Below, one piece after another: positions 6,951 to 14,936 of a stretch of 27,671 bases of DNA. Each line of letters begins with the position of its first letter. The stretch's first letter is position 1. The DNA lies in NCBI GenBank assembly GCA_045603125.1, contig JAZULN010000009.1:1-27671 (forward strand), in the 5' to 3' direction. The position numbers were made by a program, and so were the translations under genes. The stretch is from CAKSFT01 sp045603125. Its GTDB lineage: Bacteria; Bacillota; Clostridia; UBA1381. The notes beneath the pieces are model-generated. The model was not told the origin of the DNA, ran no database searches, and saw only the letters and a list, made by a program, of their open reading frames with translations.

Positions 6951-8969
6951 CTAATTCATTATAATTTTTTCAGAAAACATATGAGATATTCGGTTTTTTA
7001 ATCCTTTATTTTTTTCTAACATCGGGTCATTTTCTAAAATGATTTTTACCGCATCCTGAGCCGACTTTAAAATATCCATATCCTCAAAAAGATTAGCAAT
7101 CTTCATATCAGGAAGACCGTGCTGACGTGTGCCGAAAAAGTCACCGGGACCACGAAGCTTTAAATCCTGCTCCGATATATAAAAACCGTCGTTTGACATA
7201 CACATGGTTTCCATCCTCTTTTTCGTCACATCATTTGTGCCGTTACAAAAGAGAATACAATATGCTTTATCCTGACCTCTTCCGACTCTGCCCCTTAGTT
7301 GATGAAGCTGAGATAATCCAAATCTCTCGGCATTTTCGATAATCATAATATTGCTGTTGGCAACATTTACTCCCACTTCAATTACCGTAGTAGATACTAA
7401 GATTTTTATGTCCCCAAAGGCAAACCTTTTCATTATTTCATCTTTATCTTTTGCCTTCATTTTACCATGCATCAACCCCACCGATATGTCCGGGAAAAGC
7501 TTCTCCAGTCTTTCCTTTAGCTCGGTAGCATTTTTAAGGTCAGCATTTTCGGTTTCTTCAATTAAGGGACACACAACATACCCCTGCATCCCCTCGTCAA
7601 TATTTTTCTTTAAAAATGCGTAAATTCTCTCTCGCATCTTTTCTGAAACCGCATAGGTAGACACCGGTTTTCTTCCCGGTGGCAATTCATCGATAACCGA
7701 AATATCCAAGTCACCGTAAAGGATAAATGCAAGGGTTCTTGGAATTGGGGTTGCGGTCATAATAAGCACATGGGGGTTTTCCCCTTTATCAGCAAGCTCC
7801 GCCCTTTGTTCCACTCCAAACCGGTGTTGTTCATCGGCAATAACAAGCCCAAGCTTTTTAAACTGAACGTCTTTTTGAATGAGGGCGTGAGTGCCTACTA
7901 AAACGTCTATTTCTCCCGACTCTATCTTTTCATAAACTGCCTTTTTGTTTTTAGTGCTCCCCGTTAGTAAGCATACCCTCAAATCGGTTTTTGAAAAGAG
8001 GTTCGAAAAGGTTTCAAAATGCTGAGTTGCAAGGATTTCTGTCGGTGCCATAATTGCCGCCTGATATCCGTTTTTTACCGCTATATACATAGAAATCGCC
8101 GCAACGGCAGTTTTACCCGAACCAACATCACCCTGAACTAATCTGTTCATGGGTACCGGCTTTAAAAAGTCGGCGGCGATTTCATCAACCACTCTTCTTT
8201 GGGCATTGGTAAGTGTAAAGGGCAAGTCGGCAATTATTTTATCACGACATGCCACGTCTTTGAAGGCCTCTCTTATTTCTTTATTCCGTCTGCCTCTTTT
8301 TACTAAAAGTGCCAGCTGTAGAGTGAAAAGCTCCTCAAACACAAACCGCCTTCTTGCAATCCGATAATTGTCAAAATTCTCGGGAAAATGTATATTCTTC
8401 ATTGCAAAGTTCACCTCTGCTAAGTTATACTTTTCCCTGATTTCTCTCGGAAGATACTCCTCAATCTCACCCCGAACCTTTAGAGCCGATTCCATTGCTG
8501 TCTGTAAAATCTTCTGGGTAAGACCGCCTGTTAGTGGATATATAGGGACAATTCTTCCGGTGTATTTCTTTTTCTCAGGCTTTTCAAAAACCGGGTTCAC
8601 AATTTCTCTTTTACCGCCCTTTTGGGAAATCTTACCGTAAAACATATATTCATCGCCGGTTTTAAACTGATTTTTAACATATTTATTGTTATACCAGATG
8701 GCAGTCATAGCCCCGCTCTCATCAAAGATAATCATAGAATATATAGTCATATTCTTCCTGATTCTCGTTTCATGAACAGGCGACATTACCTGTCCCTTTA
8801 TGCATACATTTTCCCCTGCATAACAGTCGGCAATTTCCTTTACCTCTTTTCGGTCCTCATAACCTCTCGGAAAGAAATATAACAAATCATCAACAGTTTT
8901 TATGCCCTTTTTCTCAAACATTTTAGCACGAGCATCCCCTACACCTGCAAGGTTTTTTATGTCCCTCAT
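6951..8969 (-). CDS. recG: ATP-dependent DNA helicase RecG
   Basis: Branch migration and fork regression helicase. The 672-aa protein has an N-terminal helical region and wedge/OB domain (about 1-150), then the SF2 motor: Walker A GDVGSGKT (280-287), DEQH box (379-382), TATPIPRT (405-412), and further on RGRVGRG. The C-terminal LRGPGDFFGTRQHG is the RecG/Mfd-type TRG region. Start at ATG 8969 is supported by AAGGTGGTG directly upstream; an in-frame TTG at 8990 is possible but lies in the T-tract of the preceding terminator. The terminator leaves almost no room for a dedicated promoter, so expression probably depends on read-through from asp23-fakA or a promoter inside the kinase gene. Confidence 0.96.
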   Translation of the reverse strand: MRDIKNLAGVGDARAKMFEKKGIKTVDDLLYFFPRGYEDRKEVKEIADCYAGENVCIKGQVMSPVHETRIRKNMTIYSMIIFDESGAMTAIWYNNKYVKNQFKTGDEYMFYGKISQKGGKREIVNPVFEKPEKKKYTGRIVPIYPLTGGLTQKILQTAMESALKVRGEIEEYLPREIREKYNLAEVNFAMKNIHFPENFDNYRIARRRFVFEELFTLQLALLVKRGRRNKEIREAFKDVACRDKIIADLPFTLTNAQRRVVDEIAADFLKPVPMNRLVQGDVGSGKTAVAAISMYIAVKNGYQAAIMAPTEILATQHFETFSNLFSKTDLRVCLLTGSTKNKKAVYEKIESGEIDVLVGTHALIQKDVQFKKLGLVIADEQHRFGVEQRAELADKGENPHVLIMTATPIPRTLAFILYGDLDISVIDELPPGRKPVSTYAVSEKMRERIYAFLKKNIDEGMQGYVVCPLIEETENADLKNATELKERLEKLFPDISVGLMHGKMKAKDKDEIMKRFAFGDIKILVSTTVIEVGVNVANSNIMIIENAERFGLSQLHQLRGRVGRGQDKAYCILFCNGTNDVTKKRMETMCMSNDGFYISEQDLKLRGPGDFFGTRQHGLPDMKIANLFEDMDILKSAQDAVKIILENDPMLEKNKGLKNRISHMFSEKIIMN

Positions 8970-8988
8970 TTTCTCACCACCTTGTTTC

Positions 8989-9022
8989 AAAAAAGGCTGC
9001 CGACTAACCCGACAGCCTTTTT
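8989..9022 (-). terminator. Terminator after the FakA-like gene, abutting recG ribosome site
   Basis: Minus strand: AAAAAGGCTG (9022-9013) pairs with CAGCCTTTTT (8999-8990) around a 13-nt loop, and the T-run reaches 8989. The RNA end would fall only about 10 nt before the recG Shine-Dalgarno sequence, so the hairpin probably attenuates rather than blocks recG expression. Confidence 0.8.
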
Positions 9023-9026
9023 AACT

Positions 9027-10643
9027 TTATTCAACAGATATTATATAGTAGTATAAACTCTGTCCGCCATATTTTACCGAGAATTCCACATCCTCGAATT
9101 CTTCTTCTAATTCTTCTGCCAATTCCTCGGCATCTTCCTTTGCCACATCCTCACCATAGTAGAGGGTAACAAACTCGCTATCGTCATCAACGGCGTTCTT
9201 TATTAGTTCTATTGCCGCATCCTTTACTTCCTTAGTTACCGCACTGATTTTGCCTTCCAAAAGTCCTAAAATATCGCCTTCGGAAATCTTATGGCTATCA
9301 ATTTCTGTATCACGAACAGCAAAGGTTATCTGACCGGTTTTAACCTTTTTAAGTTCCTTATTCATCTTCTCTTCATTTTCCTCAGGCGTCTTTTCATGAT
9401 TAAAGCACATCATAGCCGAGATACATTGCGGCACGCTCTTTGTCGGAATCACAACCACCGACTTTTTAGAAATTTCTGCTGCCTGTTCTGCAGCCATAAT
9501 GATATTTTTATTATTCGGGAAAACAAAAATTGTGTCAGCATAAACCTTGTCTACTGCCGCTAAAATATCGTCGGTGCTTGGATTCATGGTCTGACCGCCC
9601 TCAACAATATAGTCAATGCCAAGACTTTTAAAGATATCACTTATTCCGCTACCTACACAAACACCGATAAACCCATACGGCTTATTTTCAGCCGGCACTT
9701 CCGGTTTTTCTTCCGAAATAATGCTTTGATGCTGATGCTTCATGTTATCGATTTTAATATTTATCAGTGACCCCAATAAAACTGCTTTTTCAAGCACAAA
9801 TCCGGGGTTATTGGTGTGAATATGCACCTTTACGATTTCATCGTCATCGATTACTATCATGGAGTCGCCCTTTACCTCTATGGCTTTTTGAAACATCGGA
9901 ACATTTACCTTTTGGTTCTTCTTCTCCACAATGAACTCTGTGCAATACATATATTTAATCGACGCTGTATCGATAGATTTCTGCGCCTGATTTTTTTCTC
10001 CGCTAGACACTTGGTCTTCCAACTCGCCCTTTATAACCTCGCCGGTTTTTAACGCATGAAGTACACCCTCTAAAAAGAACATCCAGCCTTGTCCGCCCGC
10101 ATCTACGACACCTGCCTGCTTTAAAGCCGGTAGCATATCGGGGGTTCTTGCTAAGATTAGGTTACCTTTCTCGACTGCGCACTCTAAAACTTCAACTATA
10201 TCCTTTGAGGATTCCGCCTTCATCTGGGCGCCCAAAGCCACTTCTTTTGAAACTGTTAAAATTGTTCCCTCGGTCGGATTCATAACAGCCTTATATGCCG
10301 CATCAGAACCCATCTTCAGGGCATCGGCAAACTCTTTTGCAGAGCAGGTTTCCTTACCTTTTAAACCCTTTGAAATACCTCTAAAAAACTGTGATAATAT
10401 AACACCTGAGTTTCCTCTTGCACCCCGAAGAGTGGCAAAAGAAATCTTATCAGCACAGGCTGTAACGCTAAGACCCGAAAGTCCTGTTACCATTGCCGTA
10501 ACCGTCATGGACATATTTGTTCCTGTATCTCCGTCAGGGACAGGAAAAACATTAAGTTCATCGACAACATCTTTTTTATTATATAAATTATTTGCACCTG
10601 AAATCATCATATCGGCAAATAATTTTCCGTCAAGCTTATTTAT
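9027..10643 (-). CDS. DAK/DhaL-domain kinase, FakA/YloV family, apparent AUA/AUU start
   Basis: Likely the ATP-binding kinase partner of a FakB fatty-acid-binding protein, phosphorylating fatty acids for phospholipid synthesis; family knowledge, not visible chemistry. The N-terminal DhaL domain has NVFPVPDGDTGTNM, whose aspartates bind the Mg-ATP, and GARGNSGVILSQFFRG; the linker and C-terminal domain follow the FakA layout. The first ATG is at 10610, but that product lacks the LDG..FADMM residues that open family proteins, and these are encoded in frame just upstream. No ATG, GTG or TTG is available there. The best initiator is ATA 10641-10643, 8 nt from GGAGG within GGGAGGAG (10650-10657); ATT at 10644-10646 is the alternative. 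It follows asp23 by 32 bp, a conserved pair. Confidence 0.88.
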   Translation of the reverse strand: MNKLDGKLFADMMISGANNLYNKKDVVDELNVFPVPDGDTGTNMSMTVTAMVTGLSGLSVTACADKISFATLRGARGNSGVILSQFFRGISKGLKGKETCSAKEFADALKMGSDAAYKAVMNPTEGTILTVSKEVALGAQMKAESSKDIVEVLECAVEKGNLILARTPDMLPALKQAGVVDAGGQGWMFFLEGVLHALKTGEVIKGELEDQVSSGEKNQAQKSIDTASIKYMYCTEFIVEKKNQKVNVPMFQKAIEVKGDSMIVIDDDEIVKVHIHTNNPGFVLEKAVLLGSLINIKIDNMKHQHQSIISEEKPEVPAENKPYGFIGVCVGSGISDIFKSLGIDYIVEGGQTMNPSTDDILAAVDKVYADTIFVFPNNKNIIMAAEQAAEISKKSVVVIPTKSVPQCISAMMCFNHEKTPEENEEKMNKELKKVKTGQITFAVRDTEIDSHKISEGDILGLLEGKISAVTKEVKDAAIELIKNAVDDDSEFVTLYYGEDVAKEDAEELAEELEEEFEDVEFSVKYGGQSLYYYIISVE

Positions 10644-10675
10644 AATAATCTCCTCCCAACAACGAACTTTCTATC

Positions 10676-11032
10676 TTATTCACCGACACGTACAGATTCA
10701 ACTATAACATCCACACGCTTAACCTTCAAGCCAACATTTTTCTCTATTTTATATTCTACGTTATGAACAATACTATCGCATATAGCCTTAATATTCACGC
10801 CATACTCAACTATAATATGCATAGTCACAACAATTCCGTTTTCCTCGGCTGAAATGTCGATTCCCTTGCCCATGTTTTCAAATTTCAATAAATCAACAAG
10901 CCCGTCTTTACGGCTCTTTTTTGCCATGCCGACAACACCGTAGCACTTATTTGCCACAGCTCCCGCAATCGACGCTATTACACTATTATCAATAGATACC
11001 TGTCCGTATTCACTATCAACCAAAATCGCCAT
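10676..11032 (-). CDS. Asp23/Gls24 family envelope stress protein
   Basis: Protein of 118 aa with the whole Asp23 domain: DNSVIASIAGAVANKCYGVVGM near the start, VVTMHIIVEYGVNIKAICDSI in the centre and a basic C-terminal strand KVKRVDVIVESV. Such proteins (YloU in Bacillus) are small cytosolic or membrane-associated factors linked to envelope homeostasis; the molecular role is not settled. It is placed directly upstream of the FakA-like kinase as in many Bacillota. An AAAAGGAGAGG site precedes the ATG. Upstream on the minus strand TATAAT lies at 11081-11086, without a good -35 at 17 bp. A second Asp23-like domain occurs in the window, fused to a P-loop domain (26722-27540). Confidence 0.92.
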   Translation of the reverse strand: MAILVDSEYGQVSIDNSVIASIAGAVANKCYGVVGMAKKSRKDGLVDLLKFENMGKGIDISAEENGIVVTMHIIVEYGVNIKAICDSIVHNVEYKIEKNVGLKVKRVDVIVESVRVGE

Positions 11033-11120
11033 TATAACCTCTCCTTTTTAAAATAAAAATGTCACAATGATAACCATTTTATTATATTTTACTATATTTT
11101 ATGCAATTCGTCTATAGTAA

Positions 11121-11148
11121 TTTTAAACAATTTTAAATTTGTTAAAAA
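11121..11148 (+). other. dif-like 11-6-11 palindrome upstream of tyrosine recombinase
   Basis: Left arm TTTTAAACAAT (11121-11131), 6-bp centre TTTAAA, right arm TTTGTTAAAAA (11138-11148). The reverse complement of the left arm matches the right arm at 9 of 11 positions. The 11-6-11 layout is that of Xer dif sites, and in streptococci the site recognised by XerS lies just upstream of xerS. Here it ends one base before the -35 box of the recombinase gene, so it could serve recombination, autoregulation or both. The region is very AT-rich, so chance is a real alternative. Confidence 0.4.
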
Positions 11149-11149
11149 T

Positions 11150-11178
11150 TTGATTTTTTTATCCTTTTATAGTATAAT
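11150..11178 (+). promoter_or_regulatory. Promoter of the tyrosine recombinase gene
   Basis: TTGATT (11150-11155), 17-bp spacer, TATAAT (11173-11178). Transcription would start near 11185, leaving a 25-nt leader containing the AAGGGGGA ribosome site before ATG 11210. Confidence 0.8.
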
Positions 11179-11209
11179 GAAAAAAAGATGAATTTTAAGG
11201 GGGATTCCC

Positions 11210-12283
11210 ATGAATAAAAAGCCGACTCTAAACAGAAAATTTTCATATTTAAGAGAATACACAAACGAAATGCCACGGTTTGTAACCGAATATATCATAG
11301 AATATTATAACGGTGAGAGCATAAACACCCAAATCGGTTATGCCATAGATATCCGTGTGTTTTTAAATTATCTCCGGCTTGCAGTCTTCCCCGAAGTAGA
11401 GGATATCAAAAATTTTAAAATCTCTCACATAAACTCTATAACTGTAAGCGATCTTATCAGCTTTAAAAGTTACTTAAAGGAGTATGAGCAAGTTTCTATT
11501 TCCCCGTCAGGAAAGCCAATAAAGAGGATTTACAGAAATTCGGCTTTTGGCATAAACCGTAAGATGTCGGCAGTAAGAGGGCTTTTTATCTACCTTTATA
11601 AAACCGAGCAGATCGACCAGAACATCACCGATAAAGTTGACTTTGCAAAGCTTCATCAAAAGATTAAAAAGCCACTCACCACCCAGGAAACCCTGGCCTT
11701 AATAGATGTTATCTATAACGGGGAAAAATATTATGAGGGAAGGCTTTTAACGGAATACCAAAAGCGAAAGCTCCGTGATATCGCAATCTTTACAACATAT
11801 CTCGGCACAGGAATCCGTGTATCCGAGCTATGTAACTTAAAAATCAATGACATTGACTTTGAAACCCAGTCCTTTATCGTAACGAGAAAGGGCGGCGACC
11901 AACAGGAAATTTTTATGCCGCCACAGGTGGAAAATCATATATTGGAATATATAGAATCGGTAAAGGAAAGCCGTCCCGAGGGGAACTCGCCTTTATTTTT
12001 GAGCCGCCAGAATTCACAGATGACGGCGGCGGGCGTAGAAAAGCTTCTTAAAAACTATTGTTTAACCGCCGGCATCACTCACCCCGACAAAACCCGCCCC
12101 CACGCCCTTCGTCGAACTTTTGCCTGCAGGCTTTTGGAAGACGGCGTGGATATCAAGATGGTGGCAGAACTCATGGGTCATAAAAACATCGAAGTAACCC
12201 ACAGATATTATGCACAATATAGCCAAAAGGCACGAAAAGACTTAATGACTTCATTGAGCGTTTTTAACGAAGACGACATTTAA
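11210..12283 (+). CDS. XerS/XerC-like tyrosine site-specific recombinase
   Basis: Protein of 357 aa with an N-terminal SAM-like core-binding domain (about 20-135) and a C-terminal catalytic domain (about 155-345). The catalytic set is complete: R203 in TGIRVSELCNL, K227 in TRKGGD, H298 and R301 in HALRR, H324 in GHKN, and nucleophile Y333. The length and an opening of the MPxxVxEYY type resemble the single-recombinase XerS proteins of streptococci more than 300-aa XerC/XerD. Chromosome dimer resolution is therefore a reasonable inference; an integrase of a lost element is the alternative, but no phage or ICE genes are near and it sits between conserved housekeeping blocks. A dif-like palindrome lies 62 bp upstream of its start. 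Confidence 0.88.
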   Translation: MNKKPTLNRKFSYLREYTNEMPRFVTEYIIEYYNGESINTQIGYAIDIRVFLNYLRLAVFPEVEDIKNFKISHINSITVSDLISFKSYLKEYEQVSISPSGKPIKRIYRNSAFGINRKMSAVRGLFIYLYKTEQIDQNITDKVDFAKLHQKIKKPLTTQETLALIDVIYNGEKYYEGRLLTEYQKRKLRDIAIFTTYLGTGIRVSELCNLKINDIDFETQSFIVTRKGGDQQEIFMPPQVENHILEYIESVKESRPEGNSPLFLSRQNSQMTAAGVEKLLKNYCLTAGITHPDKTRPHALRRTFACRLLEDGVDIKMVAELMGHKNIEVTHRYYAQYSQKARKDLMTSLSVFNEDDI

Positions 12284-12316
12284 TCTTATTTTTTAATAAA
12301 TTTTTCAAAAAAATAC

Positions 12317-12345
12317 TTGACAGGGCATAATTTTTTTGTTAGAAT
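12317..12345 (+). promoter_or_regulatory. Strong promoter for ylxM-ffh-rpsP-khpA
   Basis: Perfect TTGACA (12317-12322), 17-bp spacer, TAGAAT (12340-12345). Transcription should start near 12352, so the inverted repeat at 12354-12377 would form the very 5' end of the message. Confidence 0.85.
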
Positions 12346-12353
12346 AATATGCG

Positions 12354-12377
12354 TTGTAAAGGTTATTAACTTTACAA
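12354..12377 (+). promoter_or_regulatory. Inverted repeat at 5' end of ylxM-ffh leader
   Basis: TTGTAAAG (12354-12361), 8-nt centre, CTTTACAA (12370-12377). It lies just after the predicted transcription start and just before the ribosome site of ylxM. It may be a 5' stabilising or translation-controlling hairpin in the RNA, or a repressor operator in the DNA. I do not recognise the half-site; it does not fit the spacing of Rex or BirA boxes. Confidence 0.5.
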
Positions 12378-12397
12378 GGATGGATGGTGAATGAAAA

Positions 12398-12730
12398 TTG
12401 AGTAAAAATTTAACCATAAATATTCTTATGGATTTTTACGCAGAACTTCTTACCGAAAAGCAAAGGGAAGCCTTGGAACTATATTATAACGATGACTTTT
12501 CACTGGCAGAAATCGCCCAGCATATGGACATTTCCCGTCAGGGGGTTCGTGATTTTATTAAAAGAGGCGAAAAAATGCTTTTTGAATATGAGGAGTGTTT
12601 AGGACTTTGCGATCGTTTTCAGAGCATCTCAAAAGAGGTTTTGAAAATGGAAGAGTTAATAAGTACATTACCAAAAAAAGATTACAGTGCACTTTCCTTA
12701 CAACTGGATAAAATAAAAGAATATCTTTAA
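12398..12730 (+). CDS. ylxM: YlxM/p13-like helix-turn-helix protein of the SRP operon
   Basis: Protein of 110 aa with a sigma-70 region 4-like fold: LTEKQREALELYYNDDFSLA, then the helix-turn-helix EIAQHMDISRQGVRDFIKR at about 45-63. In streptococci and Bacillus this protein associates with Ffh or the SRP RNA and modulates SRP activity. It starts at TTG 12398: no ATG or GTG gives a family-like N-terminus, and the encoded MSKNLTINILMDFYAELL aligns with family starts. Its stop is 15 bp before ffh. Confidence 0.9.
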   Translation: MSKNLTINILMDFYAELLTEKQREALELYYNDDFSLAEIAQHMDISRQGVRDFIKRGEKMLFEYEECLGLCDRFQSISKEVLKMEELISTLPKKDYSALSLQLDKIKEYL

Positions 12731-12745
12731 GAATGAGGTGAGTAT

Positions 12746-14098
12746 ATGGCATTTGAAAATCTTGGCGATAAATTGCAAGGCGTATTTAAAAAATTACGCG
12801 GAAAAGGTAAACTTACCGAAAAAGATATAAAAGACGCAATGCGAGAAGTTAAGCTTGCCCTTTTAGAGGCAGATGTTAACTTCAAGGTGTGTAAAAACTT
12901 TGTAAGTTCGGTTTCAGAAAAAGCTTTGGGACAACAGATTTTAGAATCTTTAACCCCTTCGCAACAGTTGGTAAAAATCGTTAATGACGAGCTTGTAGAA
13001 CTAATGGGCTCAGAAAATGAACGACTTATATACTCAAAAAATCCGCCCTCAGTTTACATGATGTGCGGACTTCAGGGTGCCGGTAAAACCACCGCAACAG
13101 GAAAGCTTGCCCTGCATCTTAGAAAAACTCAAGGCAAGCGCCCGCTTATGGTTGCTTGTGACGTACAAAGACCTGCCGCAATCAAGCAGTTACAGGTTTT
13201 AGGAAGTCAAATAGATGTTCCGGTCTTTACAATCGAGGGTGACAAAGACCCTGTAAATATTGCAAAAAAGGCAGTAGAACACGCACGTATCCACGGTAAC
13301 GACCCGGTGATTATTGATACCGCAGGACGTCTTCACATAGACGAAGTCCTGATGGAAGAGCTAATGAAAATCAAGGAGGAAACTTCTCCCGATGAAATTT
13401 TATTAGTAGTAGACGCCATGACCGGTCAGGACGCAGTAAATGTTGCCGAGCACTTTAACTCGCTTTTAGATGTTACAGGCGTAATTTTATCAAAGCTTGA
13501 CGGCGACACCCGAGGCGGTGCGGCACTTTCGGTAAAAGCTATTACCGGAAAACCAATAAAGTTTTCGTCTATCGGCGAAAAGCTTTCCGATTTGGAAGCC
13601 TTCCACCCCGAGCGAATGGCAAGCAGAATCCTCGGCATGGGCGATGTTTTAACCCTTATCGACAAGGCTCAGGAAGCCTTCGACGAAAAGGAAGCCCAAG
13701 AGCTCGAGGCAAAAATCAAGCAGCAATCCTTCGACCTAGAAGACTTTTTGGCACAACTCCAGCAGATTAAAAAGATGGGACCTATCTCGCAATTGGTTGG
13801 TATGATTCCGGGAGTTGACAAAAAGGCCCTTGACTCTGTTAATATGGAAGAGGGCGAAAAGAGAATGAAGATGATTGAGGCAATTATCCGTTCCATGACG
13901 CCTGAGGAAAGGCAAAAACCCCAGCTAATCGGGGCAACAAGAAAAATCCGTATATCGAAGGGTAGCGGTACGAGGGTGCAGGATGTAAATATGCTTTTAA
14001 AACAGTTTGATCAGATGAAGCAGATGATGAAGCAATTTTCTAACCCACGTCAACAGAAAATGTTAAAAAGAATGCACAAATTAAGTGGTAAAAGATGA
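12746..14098 (+). CDS. ffh: Signal recognition particle protein Ffh
   Basis: GTPase that binds signal peptides and SRP RNA and delivers ribosomes to FtsY at the membrane. At 450 aa it is full length. N domain about 1-90; G domain with G1 GLQGAGKTT (108-116), DTAGR (191-195) and SKLDGDTRGG (249-258); M domain about 330-450 with the flexible GPISQLVGMIPG loop, the RNA-binding region near RKIRISKGSGTR and a methionine-rich C-terminus. ylxM is its usual upstream partner. No SRP RNA gene is visible in the window. Confidence 0.98.
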   Translation: MAFENLGDKLQGVFKKLRGKGKLTEKDIKDAMREVKLALLEADVNFKVCKNFVSSVSEKALGQQILESLTPSQQLVKIVNDELVELMGSENERLIYSKNPPSVYMMCGLQGAGKTTATGKLALHLRKTQGKRPLMVACDVQRPAAIKQLQVLGSQIDVPVFTIEGDKDPVNIAKKAVEHARIHGNDPVIIDTAGRLHIDEVLMEELMKIKEETSPDEILLVVDAMTGQDAVNVAEHFNSLLDVTGVILSKLDGDTRGGAALSVKAITGKPIKFSSIGEKLSDLEAFHPERMASRILGMGDVLTLIDKAQEAFDEKEAQELEAKIKQQSFDLEDFLAQLQQIKKMGPISQLVGMIPGVDKKALDSVNMEEGEKRMKMIEAIIRSMTPEERQKPQLIGATRKIRISKGSGTRVQDVNMLLKQFDQMKQMMKQFSNPRQQKMLKRMHKLSGKR

Positions 14099-14153
14099 TA
14101 TTTTAGGTCAAAAGACTTTAAATATAAATAATAATTTATGGAGGTAAAATAAA

Positions 14154-14396
14154 ATGGCAGTTAAAATCAGATTAAAGAGAATGGGTGCAAAGAAGGCTCC
14201 TTTTTATAGAGTTGTTGTTGCAGATTCAAGATACCCAAGAGACGGAAGATTTATCGAAGAAATCGGTACTTACAACCCACTAACTGATCCTGCAACAGTT
14301 AACATTGATGCAGATCTTGCTAAGAAATGGATTTCTAACGGCGCTCAACCTACAGATACTGTTAAAGCTCTTCTTAAGAAATCAAACATTATCTAA
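14154..14396 (+). CDS. rpsP: 30S ribosomal protein S16
   Basis: Structural protein of the small subunit, 80 aa, with the typical start MAVKIRLKRMGAKKAPFYRVVVADSR beginning the beta-sheet and the GTYNPL turn. ATG 14154 follows TGGAGG. Placed after ffh and before khpA as in other Bacillota. Confidence 0.97.
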   Translation: MAVKIRLKRMGAKKAPFYRVVVADSRYPRDGRFIEEIGTYNPLTDPATVNIDADLAKKWISNGAQPTDTVKALLKKSNII

Positions 14397-14410
14397 GGAG
14401 GGGTTAAACG

Positions 14411-14638
14411 GTGAAAGAGGTATTGGAAATCATTGCCAAATCACTTGTTGAAAATCCTGACGAAGTAACCGTTTCAGAAATCGACAAAGACGGTTCTTTA
14501 ACATTAGAACTCAGAGTTGCAGACGGTGATATGGGTAAGGTTATTGGTAAGCAAGGCAGAATCGCCAAGGCTATCCGCACAGTTGTAAAGGCAGCTGCAA
14601 GCCGTGAAGACAAGCACGTTTCTGTTGAAATTATCTAA
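14411..14638 (+). CDS. khpA: KH-domain RNA-binding protein KhpA
   Basis: Small RNA-binding protein of 75 aa, a single KH domain with the GxxG loop GKQG at residues 46-49 followed by the helix RIAKAIRTVVKAAA. In Gram-positive bacteria KhpA pairs with KhpB and binds many RNAs, affecting division and translation. The start is GTG 14411 with AAGGAGGGG ahead of it. It directly follows rpsP; in most relatives rimM follows closely, but here 320 bp containing a structured element intervene. Confidence 0.94.
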   Translation: MKEVLEIIAKSLVENPDEVTVSEIDKDGSLTLELRVADGDMGKVIGKQGRIAKAIRTVVKAAASREDKHVSVEII

Positions 14639-14659
14639 CCTTAAGATGCGAAAAATTGT

Positions 14660-14707
14660 GGATGTTTAAAAAGTCATTCGGCTTATTAAACATCCTTATG
14701 CATTTTT
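14660..14707 (+). terminator. Hairpin after khpA, possible terminator
   Basis: GGATGTTTAA (14660-14669) pairs with TTAAACATCC (14686-14695). Inside, after an A-A mismatch, AAGTC pairs with GGCTT (with a G-U) around an ATTC loop. T5 occurs only at 14703-14707, paired with an upstream A-run, so termination may be weak. It ends 1 nt before the structured element copy B. Confidence 0.55.
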
Positions 14708-14708
14708 A

Positions 14709-14936
14709 GGGGATAGGAAAAAAACTTTGGAATTAAAAAACTGAGCCAAAACTTTAGTTTCGGGTTACCCGAGGGCGTACATGGGTACGTCGAGCGGCGA
14801 AGTTTTTTGATAGCAAGAAAATTTCAATTTATAAAAATCGAATTTTTTCGATTTTTTCTTTTAATAAAGCCAATAATTATCTGTATGATATTTCGTTGTT
14901 TCATTTTCTTGCGATCCGGAGGTTTTTAACATCCCC
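14709..14936 (+). ncRNA. Structured RNA element, copy B (unassigned family)
   Basis: About 228 nt with the helices of copy A at 162-406. P1: GGGGAT (14709-14714) with ATCCCC (14931-14936), extended by an A-run/T-run and CTTT..GG with CCGGAGG. P2: AAAAAACT (14735-14742) with AGTTTTTT (14801-14808), continuing inward through opposed GA/GA to GCC/GGC. P3: short hairpin near 14746-14763. Conserved strand GGTTACCCGAG (14763-14773). P4: GCGTAC-ATGG-GTACGT with a G-U closing pair (14775-14790). P5: GCAAGAAAAT (14813-14822) with ATTTTCTTGC (14903-14912), enclosing the hairpin AAAATCGAA/TTCGATTTT. Copy A keeps these helices with different bases. It ends 22 nt before the rimM start, so it may be a leader element, a processed RNA or an independent RNA gene. 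Confidence 0.68.

Noticed and set aside
11210..12283. Recombinase as marker of an integrated phage or ICE
   Set aside because: No other phage, conjugation or cargo genes and no flanking attachment repeats are seen; the gene sits between conserved housekeeping operons.
14709..14936. Structured element as a group II intron or simple MITE
   Set aside because: There is no GUGYG-type 5' end or domain V, and no target-site duplication outside the GGGGAT/ATCCCC ends; a mobile origin is still not excluded.
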